In this document: positions 24,263 through 36,179 of the stretch, piece by piece | How positions within the stretch are numbered: the first letter of the stretch is position 1 | Layout: every line of letters begins with the position of its first letter | DNA from: Prunella strophiata | Taxonomy: Eukaryota; Chordata; Aves; Passeriformes; Prunellidae | Assembly (NCBI GenBank): GCA_036583965.1 | Contig: JAZBQD010000019.1 | Location: 3,277,006 to 3,341,005 of the forward strand | Reading direction: 5' to 3' | Length of the DNA: 64,000 bases | Notes under the pieces: generated by a model | What the model saw: the letters and a program-made list of their open reading frames with translations, nothing else | Database searches by the model: none | What the model was told of the DNA's origin: nothing | Translations under genes and position numbers: made by a program

Positions 24263-25554
24263 ATTAAATCCTGCTCTGTATTCAGAAACACTTTGCTTTT
24301 CGTGGTTACGTGGCTCTTGCCTTTGTTTTTCCAAGGAACCAGTGTTGCCTGCAGTGGGGATTTTCTGGGCCACCACCTTTTGTGGGACATGCTGTCCCAC
24401 CTTGCTCCATTGCTCCATTTTTTGCCTCTCTCCCCTGCATCCACTCTGGTCTGTTCACCTCCCCTCCCCCTTGGAGCTTCTCTGCAGCAGCCGCTGGGGT
24501 GGAAAAGAAACATTAAGTACTTTCCTAATGTATTTTTAGCCTCTTAGAGTGTGATGTAGCTGCTGGAAACACGGAGGGGAGCCAGCACCATGTGAACCCA
24601 GAGGTTGCTGAGCATCACTGGCAGATTTTCTGTCGCGCTCCCCGGCACCACCACGGAGCCGGGCCGTGGAGTGGGATGTGGCTGCTGGAGAAGGGGAGAG
24701 ATGTGCATGTGCCTTTGTGAGGTCTGTCTGTCCTCTCCTTGTGGGTGCTGCTGCACAAAAGGTCTGTCTGTCCATCAGAGAGGTTGCCCACTCTTGAATC
24801 TGCCCAGGAAAGGAAAGTGACCAGTCAGGAAAAGGGGAATTCTGTGGTTGCCTTTTTATGTCTCATTATAGGCCAAAGATGCTGAGGTAGCACTGAGTGT
24901 GTTGGACCTGGAGGTTCAAAGCTGTGGGATTGGGTGCTGCAGGAGGGGAAGTGCAGAGCCCTTAATCCCACACACAGCAGTCCCCAAGCCCTCCTGGTGT
25001 CCTGGGCTTTTTTGCAGGCTGTTCTCAGCTCCTAGCAAAGGTTTGTTCCAGGGCAAGAGCTTCACAGTGCTTCCCAATTCCCCCCCAAGTTGAGCTGTTA
25101 GACCTGAATGGAAGGGAGTGACAGCAAAACCCAGCCATGGGGTTTTATTGGCTTTTCCTCTGTCAGATCCCACAATATCCTGTGGGGTGAGGATTTTGGT
25201 GACCTGTGAGGAAGCTCAGGATGCAGAGCTGGGAGCCGCGGGAGGTGCCAGGCAGCCGCGGATCCAGCAGGCATCCAGCAGGCATGGTGCTGCTTGGCAC
25301 AGCTCCTGCTGCCTTCAGACATGTGGGATTAGGTGCTCCCTGCCCGCTGAGGTCAGCGCTGGCACAGGCAGAAATTCAGACCTGGAGCAGGGGAAGCTCG
25401 TTGGGATTGACGCCGCAGCCTCGCGGACGTGGAGGTGCTCGGAAGCATCACCGGTGTCTTCTCCCCTGTGTTGGCTGTGGTGCTGCATGGAGCCTGGGCA
25501 GGTGAGGAGCAGGATTCAGGCTCAGCAGAGTTTCAGTGACAGCCTCCCTCTGCC

Positions 25555-25900
25555 TGCTGCAGTTGGCAGGTCGGCAGCAACGTTTATCATTGAGATGTTT
25601 TTCCTTTTAATTAGCGTCGGTTGCAGTAACGAGGAGGCACATGCTGAAATTCTGATTATTTGGCCTCTGGTGGAGGGAGAAGGCTGCCAGGTTTAGCAGT
25701 GAAGGTATTGATGTGCTCTGGATGGGGTACAGAGTGTTTCCAATGGGGTTCTTGCTTTGTTTTCCTTAATGTTGGCCTTTTGAGTGAGGCTGATTTACGA
25801 AGGGAATGATGTAAAATCGCCCAAACAAACTATTGTGGCTGGGCCAACGTGCAGGTGCTAATTACTGCAAATAATAATTTAAATCCCTTCAGCTGGAAAC
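25555..25900. promoter_or_regulatory. Candidate conserved non-coding element
   Basis: CpG-containing words (GGTCGGCAGCAACG, TTAGCGTCGGTTGCAG, TTTACGAAGG, AAAATCGCCC) sit among TTTTAATTAGC, GTGCTAATTACTGC and AAATAATAATTTAAAT. It is free of CR1 and simple repeats. Proposed as an intronic enhancer on sequence texture only. Confidence 0.25.
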
Positions 25901-26195
25901 ACTTTGTGCTTCACCTTCAATCGAGCTGCTGCAGCAGCAGGAGCCAGGGCAGAGGTTTGTGTCTGCAGTACTGTTAGAGAGTGGATTTCTGTGGTGGGTG
26001 GTGGGGAGCTGGACCATCTCACAGACCAGTAAACCCAGTTGTGGGGAGGCTGGGACTGGCAGCAACCTGCCCTTGGTTGAGACACTTGGTGCAAATTCAG
26101 ATTTGTGGATGAAATCTGTTGATTCTTTTGCTCTTCTGCTTTATCTTTGCAGCAAACTGCCCTGTGTGAGGTGGGGTGGGGTTTCTCCACCTCAC

Positions 26196-26252
26196 TCACA
26201 GAATCACTGAATGGTTTGGGTTGGGAGGAACCTTAAAGATCATCTAGTTCAG
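26196..26252 (-). mobile_element. CR1 LINE 3' tip
   Basis: CACAGAATCACTGAATGGTT and CCTTAAAGATCATCTAGTTC; only the terminal 57 bp remain. Confidence 0.85.
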
Positions 26253-27120
26253 AATCTGAAGTCAGATGAATTCAAACATAAAACCAGATAAATTCAACTG
26301 GAAATTAAGGCAAACAGAAGTGCTTGGGAGAAACTGGAACAAGTAGACATAGAGTTCAGGTTTGTCTGATGATGGTCACTCATTGGGAGATGATGTTGTG
26401 GCCAAGCAGAGGTTGTTGGGCTGTGTTCATATGCAGGGTCAGGTTTTTGACCCCTTTTGCCCTGGTGAAGGCATCCAGGCAGCTGGAATAGGTGTGAGAT
26501 CCCAGGGCTGACTGCAGATTTGGGGGATTTTGATGGAAGTGCAGCATCTCCCATGGATGTGTGGAGAAGCTGGTGGGTGGTGATGTGCTGCTGGGTCCTT
26601 GCACAAGTCCAGGTGCTGATTTTTCTGCCTCTGGCAATAAAAAGTGGGTGCCCTCCACATAGCTCTGCCCATCACCCAGATTCAGTTTCACATTCATAAT
26701 CCAGGAAACAGCAAACAATGGGAGCCTCTTCTGGGAGCTGCTGAGGAAGCCTCTTGAAAAACCTTCCTGCAAACCCAGAAATAGCCATCTCCTGCTCTGT
26801 GGCCACTGATTCCAGGCTCACTGGAAGCAGTTGCCAGCTGCCTCAGCATGGATTGGATTTCTCTTTTGCTGTTGGCCATCCAAGACATGAAAACCTCAGC
26901 GTTGTCCATCCCCAGAAAGGCTTGATTGCCATCCAGGAGCACCCAGTTCCTCTCTCCAGTCCCTAATGCTGCAGGTTGTCACTTTACAAGATCAAGGATT
27001 CCAACCTAAACTTTTAGTGCAAATTCCTGGTTTTTCTCCCCAAATTCATCTGAGAGTGCAATTTATTTCAGCCCTTCTGGGAAGGTGCTTGGAGGGTGCC
27101 CTTCAGATTTGAGCATCTGG

Positions 27121-27180
27121 TTAATGGTTGGACTCAATGATCTTAAGAGGTCTTTTCCAACCTTAATGATCCTATGAATC
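27121..27180 (+). mobile_element. CR1 LINE 3' tip
   Basis: GGTTGGACTCAATGATCTTA, GTCTTTTCCAACCTTAATGA and TCCTATGAATC. Confidence 0.85.
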
Positions 27181-27512
27181 CCTCTCTTAGTCATTTCTTG
27201 CTTGGGCAAATTATCTGAATGGGCTTTTGAGAACTTTTTATGGAAAACTGAAAACAAGGGCATAATAAAACAGTAATTTAAGAGCAACTTGGTGACAACT
27301 GGAGCCCTTAAGTGCACTGACTTAGCATTGAGGGGCAATGATACCAAACCTCCTGTGTGAATGTCCTCTTTGTCACTTGGAAGATCCTTGGGCAGTTTTT
27401 AAAACACTTCTAGTCTTAAATTGGTGTCCTTGTTGCTCAGGATAAGCTGTTGTCTATTTCATAAATTACACATCACTCATCTCTCTCACTTTACCAAAAT
27501 CACAATCAGCAA

Positions 27513-27930
27513 ATTCATGGAATCCTGGAATGGTTTGGATTAGGAGGGACCTTGAAGACCACGTCACTCCAACCCCCTGCCATGGGCAGGGACACCTTCC
27601 TCTAGCCCAGGCTGCTCCAAGCCCTGTCCAGCCTGGCCTTGGGCACTTCCAGGGATCCAGGGGCAGCCACAGCTTCTCTGGGCACCCTGTGCCAGGAATT
27701 CCTTCGCAATCTCCCATCCATCCCTGGCAGTGGGAGCCATTCCCTGTGTCCTGTCCCTCCATGCCTTGTCCCCAGTCCCTCTCCAGCTCTCCTGGAGCCC
27801 TTTTAGGCTCTGGAAGGGGCTCTAAGGTCTCCCTGTATCCTTCTCTTCTCCCCTTAAACACCTCCAGCTCTCCCAGCCTGGCTCCAGAGCAGAGGGGCTC
27901 CAGCCCTGAGAGCATCTCCTCCGTGGCCTC
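27513..27930 (-). mobile_element. CR1 LINE 3' fragment, long
   Basis: From TCATGGAATCCTGGAATGG and CCCTGCCATGGGCAGGGACA through TGGCTCCAGAGCAGAGGGGC. It is homologous to 18640-19080 but keeps the 3' end. Confidence 0.93.
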
Positions 27931-29720
27931 ATCTGGATTCTTCATTTGGGTTGTGCTTCACTGTGAAATAAGTTGTATATAGTAACAGGAGGAGAACCCC
28001 ATTTCTGCTTCCAGAATGAAATGGTTTATCTTGGATGGGTTTGGTTGTTTTTTGGGTTCCTTCAAGTGCTTGAAAGTTACTTGGCATTATCATTGTTCCT
28101 TGAAGACATGTCACCTGGTGAGACCCACACATTCTTCTCCTGTGCTGACAGCTGCTCTTGGCCATCCCTCCCAAAATCAGCAGGGGTGCTGATTTTAAAC
28201 TGGAATCTTCTGACCCAGAAATCTGTTCACAAAAATTAAAACTAGAATTAAAACCCCTGCAGTTTGGTCCTTGAGGGTTTGTAAATGCAGGCACCAATGT
28301 GCTCCTCATGTTGTTTTTTGCAGGGACTGTGTCTATCCCTGCCTTTGTCCATCTGGGCTGGATTTAATTTGGAAATAACCCCTTCATCCCTCAGGAGGCA
28401 GGTTCAGAGTAAAGGCAGGAGGGTCCCTTGTGCAGTGCAGCATTAGAGGTAGATCCATCTCTAGCCATGTCCACCACTGGACAAGGTGGCAATTAACAGT
28501 TTGCAGGGATCCAGCAGTGATTAAGCAGATTTGTGACAGAGAAATCCCTTAATAGCTTAATCAATTTACAAACCTCACTTCTTTTTGCAGCCAGAAGCCC
28601 CAGTTTTGGGGATGGTGTGGGTCCTATTCATAGCACAAGCACAGGTTTCAGTCTTGGAAGCAGGACCTGGCTATATTTGGAGCTGGATTTATCACAGGCA
28701 TGCTGCACATGCATCAGCTGGGCTGTCTAGCAGCAAAATCCTGTCAGTTAAGTAATCCTTCAGTAGAAGGTAGTTGCACATCCCACCTTCATTCAGCTTC
28801 TCATCCAAGAAAATGTCCCATAATAAAAATTGGGATTTTCTGCTTTGGAGGTACCAGCAGCTCCCTATCCCTTCCCAGTGCAGGGCTGGTCAGTTGTTAT
28901 TTTACCTCATCTCCAAAAGGAGATGGCAGTTCAATGGCAGCAGTGGGCAGGACAGGGATTTTGGGGGATTTCAAGGCAGCAAGGGGGTGCACTCTAACTT
29001 TAGGGCTCTCTCTGTGCTCAGATTTGCCAGTAGCTGTGACATTCCACAGAGCAGTGAAATCCTTGTGATGGGAAGCACCAGGGCAGCTAATGAGGCTGTC
29101 GTGTTTAGTGCCTGTGACCCACCACAGGTATGGTGTCAGGACCTTGTGGGATCCCAAAACACATCCTAATCTCAGCTGCTTGTTCTGGCAGTGAAGGATG
29201 AGCTATCCCAGAGGGCAGGAGTGCATGGGAGCAGGTGAGGGGCTGAAGGGGGGGCTCCTGTGTTCAGGGAGAGCATGGAGAGGGGCTCTGGGGTGGTGCC
29301 AGCCCCTCTGTCCCCTGCCCACAGGCAGCTCCAGCTTTCCCTCTCCTGCACTGCCCTCTCCAGATCCCTCTGTTTTCTGGCAGATAGGATTAAGCCTGAC
29401 CTTCTGCCCCATCTCAGAGAGAGCCAAACCTCTTTCAGATCTAATTATTTTCCATTTTTGTTTAATTGTGCACATCCTGCTGCTGGCTGAGAAGGAGACC
29501 AGCTCCTGCCTGGGCTGGGGCACCCAGCCCTTCATCAGCCCCAGGCTTCTGGGTCAGTGCTCCATCTTTTGGGGTTGTGGTTTAAACCCCCAAATCTCTT
29601 GGAGCTCCAAGGCAAAGTTCCCAGGAAGCAGCTCTGGCGCCATCCTGTGTTTCCCCAGTGGGGACCTTCATGCTCAGCTCTCCCCCATGTGAGGAGGAGG
29701 AGCCCAGCTACTGCCACCTG

Positions 29721-29750
29721 CCTCCCTCCTCCTCCTCCTCCTCCTCTCCT
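29721..29750. repeat. (CTC)n microsatellite
   Basis: CCTCCCTCCT is followed by repeated CTC triplets in an otherwise unremarkable intronic stretch. Confidence 0.9.
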
Positions 29751-30689
29751 GCACCAGTTTACACCAGACTCAGCTTTTCCTAAGTGTATTTTCCTCCTGT
29801 GTTTAAGTGGCACCAATTTCTTTGAGCAGTGCATTGCAGGCTTTTTTTTTTTTTTTAATGATCTTTGATTTCTCAGTTTATCTGAGCTGCTACAGAATCC
29901 CAGCTGGTGCCAGGCTGGGGTTTGGCTGTGCCAGCCTGAAAGTGCTGCTGAACCAGCACGAGAGTGATGATAAAATATTGGGGTGTGACATCCCTCTCTG
30001 CAGGAGGATGGGAGGAAATAAGACATGTTTTCAACTCACCAGGCAGCTGACTAAGAGAGAGGGGACAGATAAATCACATTCATCCCAACAGGAAGCCTTG
30101 CCTGGAGCAGGGACATCTGCATATGGAAAATATGGATATGCTCTGGTGGACCTTGAGTCCCACTACACTCATGTATCCTTTACAGCCTCATTTATGCTGA
30201 GTGTTGCTCTCCCAAATCCCATTTTTTTAGCACCAAAACAACCTCACAGCATTCCCATGGGCACAGGAGCACACCCAGAGTACCAGAAGTGCCCTGTGCT
30301 TCAATACAGCAGTTCCTTCTCCACCAGAGCCTGTGCCACGTCGTGTCCCTTGCTCCTTTTGGTTTGGGCACGCTGTGGCTGGCTCAGGAAGTGGCTCTGA
30401 AGGAGGGGGAGCTCTGTGGAGAAGTAAATACCAGTGCAGAAAGTTCCAGGGAGAGTCTCCAGCGTTTCCAGCAAGCCATCTAGTGGCTTCCTGGTAAAAC
30501 AGTTGCATGCCTTGGAGCTGGGAGGGTGAGTCTGGAGGGGTGAGTGCTGCTCAGCACTGCAGTCGTGTCAGGAAGCTGATGGACAGAGTTTGGCCCTAAC
30601 TGGGAGAAGGTGCTGCTCTGACAGCTCCCTGCTGGGGCAGGGGTGCTGGGAGGGTTGGGTTAGCTGCTGGCTGGCAGCATGGCTCATGC

Positions 30690-30778
30690 AGAATCATAGA
30701 ATCATGGAATATCCTGAGGTGGAGGGGGACCCACATAGAGTCCAGTCCCTGGGTCACAGAATATCCTGAGCTGGATAT
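30690..30778 (-). mobile_element. CR1 LINE 3' fragment, 'ATATCCTGAG' subfamily
   Basis: GAATCATAGAATCATGGAAT, ATCCTGAGGTGGAGGGGGAC; a second partial ACAGAATATCCTGAGCTGGA lies at 30755, suggesting an internal duplication or two insertions. Confidence 0.8.
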
Positions 30779-31332
30779 TGATTTGCTCTTGTGCCTTCCC
30801 AAGAGCAAACCTAATGAATGATCCTACAGATGGAGATCCAGATCTGCATTTCAGTGGTGTGGGTTCAGTCACCCTAGCTCAAAACCACCCAGAGGCTGTA
30901 GGGATATCAATGATTTAGAGCAGCTTCCTGTACAGAATGGGTTGAAAACAGCAGACAGGGAGAGAGAGTGTAAAAGTTTTGGGGGATGTTTTCAGCACTT
31001 CACCTGATGAAGTTTTGGGCAGTGTGTTTAAAGCAAGCAGGAGGGAGTGTTCACCACCACACAGTTCAGTTGTGGTCCTGTAGCACAGCCTAAGACAGGG
31101 GCTGGAAGTTTGAAGGCTTTACAGAGGGGTTTGGTCAGCACTGGAGGAGAGACAGCCCTGGGGCTGGGAAGTGTCATTTGGTTGCTCTGGGTAGATTTGG
31201 TAGGTGTTTGGAGTTTGTAGCAGCTCTTCAGAGAAACCTCTGGTGATGGAGATCTCACAATGTCCCAGGCCATCCTGCCCTACAGAAGGCAGTTTTGTCA
31301 TGTCCAACCTCATTCATCTTTGCTGCAGTTCA

Positions 31333-31500
31333 AGTCACAGAATCACAGAATTGTTTAGGTTGGAAAAGCCCTCCAAGATCACTGAGTTCAACCATTCCCC
31401 CAGCACTGCCAAGGCCACCACTGACCCCTGTCCCCAAGGGCCACATCCTCTCAGCTGTTAAATCCCTGCAGAGAGGGTGATCCCACCATTTCCCTGGGCA
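31333..31500 (-). mobile_element. CR1 LINE 3' fragment
   Basis: AGTCACAGAATCACAGAATT, GTTTAGGTTGGAAAAGCCCT and CCAGCACTGCCAAGGCCACC; same subfamily as 7142-7265. It lies about 140 bp before the second ERV fragment. Confidence 0.9.
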
Positions 31501-31638
31501 GCAGCAGATGTGGAGAGCAGCTTGTCCATGCCAGTGTTCCCCTTTCAGCCAGGGTCAGGCTGGCTGTGCAGCTTTTCTGTGCAGCAGTGTCTGACTGATG
31601 TGATTCCCAAGCTGTCAGAACCCAGCACATCCCTCTGG

Positions 31639-32165
31639 CTGCCCTGGATGGCTCCAGCCCCTGGCAGGGGGCTCAGAGACCTTGGCACAGAGCCCAAGAC
31701 CCCTGTGCCTTTGATTTTGAGCCACAGAAAAAATTACCAACCTTATATGAAGAGTTACAAGCCACACAAATTGAGTAGAATAATAAGTTTATCACAGGGT
31801 GAAAATGTAGAATTTTAGGGTTTTTTAGAATGAGGGTTCAGGGGTCAAGATGGAGGAATTTGGGTGTGTTCTGTCCTTCTTTCTCCTTCTTCACAGCCTC
31901 CATCTTCTGGGTGATGGTGGCACTTTTGGATTGGTTTAGAGTAGAGTTGGACTGTGTGACACAGGTGATAGGTATTGGAAAATAACTGTAAATAATGTAC
32001 AGGTAGTTTTTAGTATAAAAAGACAACACCACCTTGGAGGTGGGCAGTGTGCCTGGGACTGACCTGCTGAACAGACCTGGGCTGGTCAGGGAGAAAATCT
32101 GTTAGATAAGAAATAATAAACAACCTTGAAAACTGCACAAGAAGACTCCTGACTCCTTCTTTGGT
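31639..32165 (+). mobile_element. Endogenous retrovirus 3' end and LTR, second copy
   Basis: 31639-31789 matches the internal end of the element at 21903-22050 (CTGCCCTGGATG, CTCAGAGACCTTGGCACAGAG). 31790-32165 matches its LTR, including TCACAGGGTGAAAATGTAG, TTTTTAGTATAAAAAG and AATAATAAACAACCTTG. It lies in inverted orientation about 10 kb from the first copy. The right end is approximate, because the terminal CA was not clear. Confidence 0.82.
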
Positions 32166-32334
32166 TCTTGGGCCAGAACACAGAGACTCTCAAACAGATC
32201 AGGGTCATCTCGAGCTCCTGAGAGAGCTCTGACACCAAGCCAGGCTCTTGCCCACCTCGTGCTGCTTTGTTCCCCCCTGCATGCAGATGTCTGCAGCTGC
32301 TTCATGCAGATGTTCTTTCACATCTCTCCAAGTC

Positions 32335-32600
32335 TCATAGAAGCACAGAATATCCTGAGCTGGAAGGGGACCCACAAGGGTCATAGAGTCCAGCTCCTGA
32401 CCCTGCACAGGACACTCCAACAATCCCATCCTGTGCTTGAGAGCATTGTGCAAATATTCCTGGAGCTCTGGCTGGCTGGTGTTTGACCAGTCCCTGGGGA
32501 GCCTGGTCAGTGCCCAGCACACTCTGGGGGAAGAACCTTTTCCTGATCTCCAGCCTAAACCTCCCCTGACACAGCTTCATGTCACCCCTTTGAATCCTCA
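32335..32600 (-). mobile_element. CR1 LINE 3' fragment, 'ATATCCTGAG' subfamily
   Basis: CACAGAATATCCTGAGCTGG, CATAGAGTCCAGCTCCTGAC and GAACCTTTTCCTGATCTCCA. Confidence 0.9.
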
Positions 32601-33127
32601 ACATTTTTGGACCTTTAGTCCAATTTCCTGGACTGTTTTCCTTTCTCTTAGTACAATACCTGCATGCTGATCACATTTATCACATCACCCTTACCACCAG
32701 TGACATTCTGGGTGTTGCCAGGCCCAGGACAGGTCTCCTTACCCAGCACATCCTCCCAGTCTGACAGTGAATCAGCAGCACCAGCTCCCTCCATATGTTT
32801 TTGGGATGAGTTGTGTGCCCACATTAGAGCAGTTTGTCTCTGCTGTGCTGCTGAGGGAGCCATGTGCAGCAGCACCTAATGAATATCAAGATATACAGCA
32901 CTGCCTGTTCCTCCAGCTATTCACAGGCCAGTTGCTCTGTTGCAGAAGGAAATCAAATTGCTCTTGACAAATGGGTGTCGGCAGTCACTTATCATCTTGT
33001 TATCTTCTAAGTGCTTACAAATAGGTTGTTTCATTATTTGTTCCATCAGTTTTCCAGGAGTTCGAGTTAAGTGACCAGTTTGTAATTCCCTGACTTTTCC
33101 TTCTGCATATTTAAATCTAACCCCTAG

Positions 33128-33149
33128 GTTTCTTTTTTTTTTTTTTTTC
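33128..33149. repeat. Poly(T) run
   Basis: A T-rich run of just over 20 bases in intronic sequence upstream of the degenerate tandem repeat. Confidence 0.95.
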
Positions 33150-33390
33150 TTTGTCTTTTGAAACCTCTCCTGTTTGCTGTGATCTAACAGAGGAAGAGGA
33201 GCTCTGGGGCTGCTTCAGCTGAGCCCTTCCCTCCTTTCCTTTGGGGCTGGTGGATGCACCAACACCCTGATTGGATGATTGTGCTCCCACTGGAAAGCTT
33301 CTTCCCTCTGTGGTTCCCACCTGTGTTATCTCCTTTGAATCTTGACCTTTTCAATTTTCCAGCCAAGTTCTTTTGAAAGGTTAGCTTTAC

Positions 33391-33885
33391 CCACTGAGTG
33401 CTTTTGTGTAGTGTTTTCTGTAATCTGCAAGAGTGAAAAGCCAATCTGATTTTGTAAAAATAAAACACAGCGTTAGGGAACCACTGAGTGCTTTGTGTAT
33501 GAAATATGAAACATATTTTGGGCAAATCTGATTGTAAAATAAGAACAACAGCAGTAGGGTAACCCACTGAGTGCTTTTGTGTATGAAAATATGAAAAATA
33601 TTAAAAATTTGGGCCAAATTGTGATTTTGGTTAAAATAAGAACAACAGCAGCAGGGTAACCCACTGAGTGCTTTTGTGAAATATGAAAATATATAAAATT
33701 GGGCAAATTGTGATTTAGTAAAATAAGAACACGCATGGGTAACCCATGACGCTTTTGGTAGAAAATATAATTTGGCCAAATTGGATTTTGGTAAAATAAG
33801 AACAACGCGAGGGACCACTGAGCTTTGGTATAATAGAAAATTAAAAAGGGCCAAATCTGATGATGAACACCAGCAGTAGGGTAGA
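33391..33885. repeat. Degenerate tandem repeat, about 70-97 bp unit, six copies
   Basis: CCACTGAGTGCTTTTGTG or a decayed form recurs at 33391, 33481, 33564, 33661, 33744 and 33815. Each copy is followed by an A/T-rich stretch, GGGCAAAT, TGATTTTGGTAAAATAAG and AACAACAGCAGTAGGGTAAC. Spacing is 90, 83, 97, 83 and 71 bp, and copies five and six carry many single-base losses. It ends about 295 bp before the SAMD4A exon at 34181. Reading frames crossing it on the minus strand are repeat translation, not protein. Confidence 0.9.
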
Positions 33886-34180
33886 GTTGGAAAATGGCTA
33901 TAAATCCATTTCCCACATAGAGCTGGGTGTAGTTTGGTTTTTTCAGTGATTTTCAGGAGCATCTGGTAACTTTTGGCATCCAGTTTGGCACGCTTTGCCC
34001 TGACAGTGGTTTTGGAGGGTGGTGACCCCCTTGCCAGGGAGATGTGGTACCACACATGTGGAAATCCCTTTGGTATATTACATTTACCCTGCCAGGGCCC
34101 GCTTATTTCTTCATTACCTCTATTTTTCAATTTCCTCATTAATCTCCTTTTTTCCCCCCCGCTCCCAATTCCTTCCACAG

Positions 34181-34711
34181 GAATCATTAACCAGTGGCAA
34201 CAGGAATCCAAGGACAAAGTGATCTCCCTCCTGTTAACCCACCTGCCTCTCCTGAAGCCCGGCAACATCGAGGCGAAAGTCGAGTACATGAAACTCTTGC
34301 CCAAAATCCTGGCGCACTCCATCGAGCACAACCAGCACATCGAGGAGAGCAGGCAGCTGCTGTCCTACGCCTTGATCCACCCTGCCACCTCCCTGGAGGA
34401 CAGGAGTGCCCTGGCCATGTGGCTCAACCACCTGGAGGACCGCACGGCGTTGTCGTCGCCGTCGCCGTCGGGCGGCTTTGGGCAGGGCCGGGGCCGCTCG
34501 GACTCGGTGGACTACGGGCAGGCTCACTACTATCACCAAAGACAGAACTCAGATGACAAACTCAACGGCTGGCAGAGCTCTCGGGACTCGGGCATCAGCG
34601 CCTCCAGCTGGCAGGACAAGAACCTGGCCTGTGAGAACGGCCACCTGCCCCTCTACTCCTCCTCCTCCGTCCCCACCACCATCAACACCATCGGCACTAG
34701 CACAAGCACCA
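34181..34711 (+). CDS. SAMD4A: SAMD4A (Smaug1) internal coding exon: SSR region and Ser-rich linker
   Basis: The translation begins [16 protein letters not shown] and continues through [18 protein letters not shown], which I recognise as SAMD4A rather than its paralogue SAMD4B. Smaug proteins bind stem-loop (SRE) mRNAs and repress translation or recruit deadenylases in cytoplasmic granules. This exon carries the N-terminal Smaug similarity region (helical, roughly the first 75 codons), then a Ser/Gly/Arg linker with RGRSDSVD and DDKLNGWQ motifs. The acceptor is a long pyrimidine tract ending CCACAG at 34180. The donor is A|GTGAGT at 34712. The exon enters with two bases completing a Gly codon and leaves with one base, matching the next exon exactly (ACC A + TT = Thr-Ile). 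The upstream exon with the start codon (about 65 residues) is not in the window. Relative to the mammalian protein as I remember it, there is extra Ser/Pro/Gly sequence after EDRTA. Confidence 0.97.
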
Positions 34712-36179
34712 GTGAGTACCCACGGGGCAGCCCCCCCAGTCCCACTAGGAGTTAAAATTTTTAGAAGAGGGGCTAAACTCATCTGGGCCATAGAAAACTC
34801 CTTTTTTTATTATTTTTTCCTTTCCTCGCCTGCTTTTTTTATTTCCTGCTTGCCTTGTTGGGGTTTTTTTTTTTCCTCTGGTGCTGTGGGGTTTTAAAGA
34901 CACGGGAGCTGGAGAGGAGGGAAAAACAGCAAAGAGTAAGAAGAAGTTAGAGCAAAAAATGTGTGTTGCTGAAGGGAAGCTGTTACTGTGGTGCACAAAC
35001 GACACAATGTGAATAGCAGCTTTTTGCAAGGTGTGAGAGAGTAAAAAAAGAGAGAGTTTATTGAAATTTGACTTCATTTATAGTTTTCTGAAATCCCAGT
35101 GTCATTGGAGGGTGACAGTGCTACCTCTTTAATGTTACTGGACAGCTCAACAGTCTATCAAGTTGTTCTTCCTCTATAGAGGAATGTAAAACAGTAAGTT
35201 ATTTACAGAAAGTGTGTGAGAAAGTTTTGTACAAGAATGTAAACATCAGAAGGTTTTAGAGAAACTTAAAAAATCAGGGCGACAGGAAGCCCTTGTGTTT
35301 CATGCAGCTTTGTGTAGCACCTGCTTAATGCAGATTCACAGATTCATGCAGATTTATAGTTCATGTTTCAAGAGTGCCTAAAGCAAGCAGGAAACTGATG
35401 CTTCGTGTCCAAAATGAGCTGGGGGCCTTGAGGCAAGTCCAAAAGTGCTGAGGACTTACTGAGGAGAAATGGGATTGGGACCCTGAGTGCAAGCATAAGT
35501 TTTGGAAGCAGAACTGGAATCCACCAGCTTCAGGATATCTGAAAGCATTCCCTTGTATCTGCAGTGCAGAGGTGTGAAGCTGGTGGTGACTGAGGAGTTT
35601 CATGGACAGTCCTCAGTGTTTTCCAGAAGAGCTGGGTGGTTCTTCCCCCATGGAGACCTTGCCAGGCTTTGATGGGTGGTGCAGAGCCCAGCCCAAGGCT
35701 TGGACACATGGAGAGCTCCATGACTGGAGAGCTGTCCAGCACTGGTTTTGGTGTGAAGCTGTAGTGCAGCTATAACTGGTGTTCAGAGCAGCCATTGATA
35801 CCTGTGAGCCTTCTTTGGGCAGAGCAGGAGTGCAGCATCTTCTCAGTGGGAGTCAGAAGCTCCCCTGCCCACCCACTCACTCTGTCACACCTTTGGGTGA
35901 CTGCCACCATGTCACCTGCAGGGCTGCATGTCCTCCTTCCCTCTGAGATATTCAGAAGTCTCTCCAAGATGCTTTATCAGCATCTCCTAGAAATCAGTCA
36001 TGCAGAGAGCACTTTGGGGGAGGAGAGGCTTCTTGTGGCAGCAGCCCTGGTTTCTTTATCAGAGTGTGGAAAGCCACAATTAAATAGCTAAAAGCTTTAA
36101 AATGGTCACTTAAGGCTTCTGGGCTTTTCTCTCTCCTGTAAGAATTGCATTTTTTTTTAAAGTGGTGTTTCAAATCAAC

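Larger units (their letters stand above)
22698..34180. other. Intron (upstream SAMD4A intron), right part
   Basis: Contains CR1 copies, the second ERV fragment and the degenerate tandem repeat, and ends in the acceptor for the 34181 exon. 22700-23060 is repeat-free. 28000-30690 and 32600-33120 show nothing I can name. The splice acceptor region 34140-34180 has a strong pyrimidine tract. Confidence 0.75.

Noticed and set aside
27466..27945. 159-codon minus-strand frame
   Set aside because: It is a CR1 3' region read in its own orientation, beyond the coding part of the element.
1..34180. First coding exon of SAMD4A (start codon exon)
   Set aside because: I looked for the N-terminal sequence in the upstream intron and did not find it; it must lie left of the window.
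33387..34340. 317-codon minus-strand frame
   Set aside because: Its first part is translation of a degenerate tandem repeat and its other end is antisense to a SAMD4A exon.
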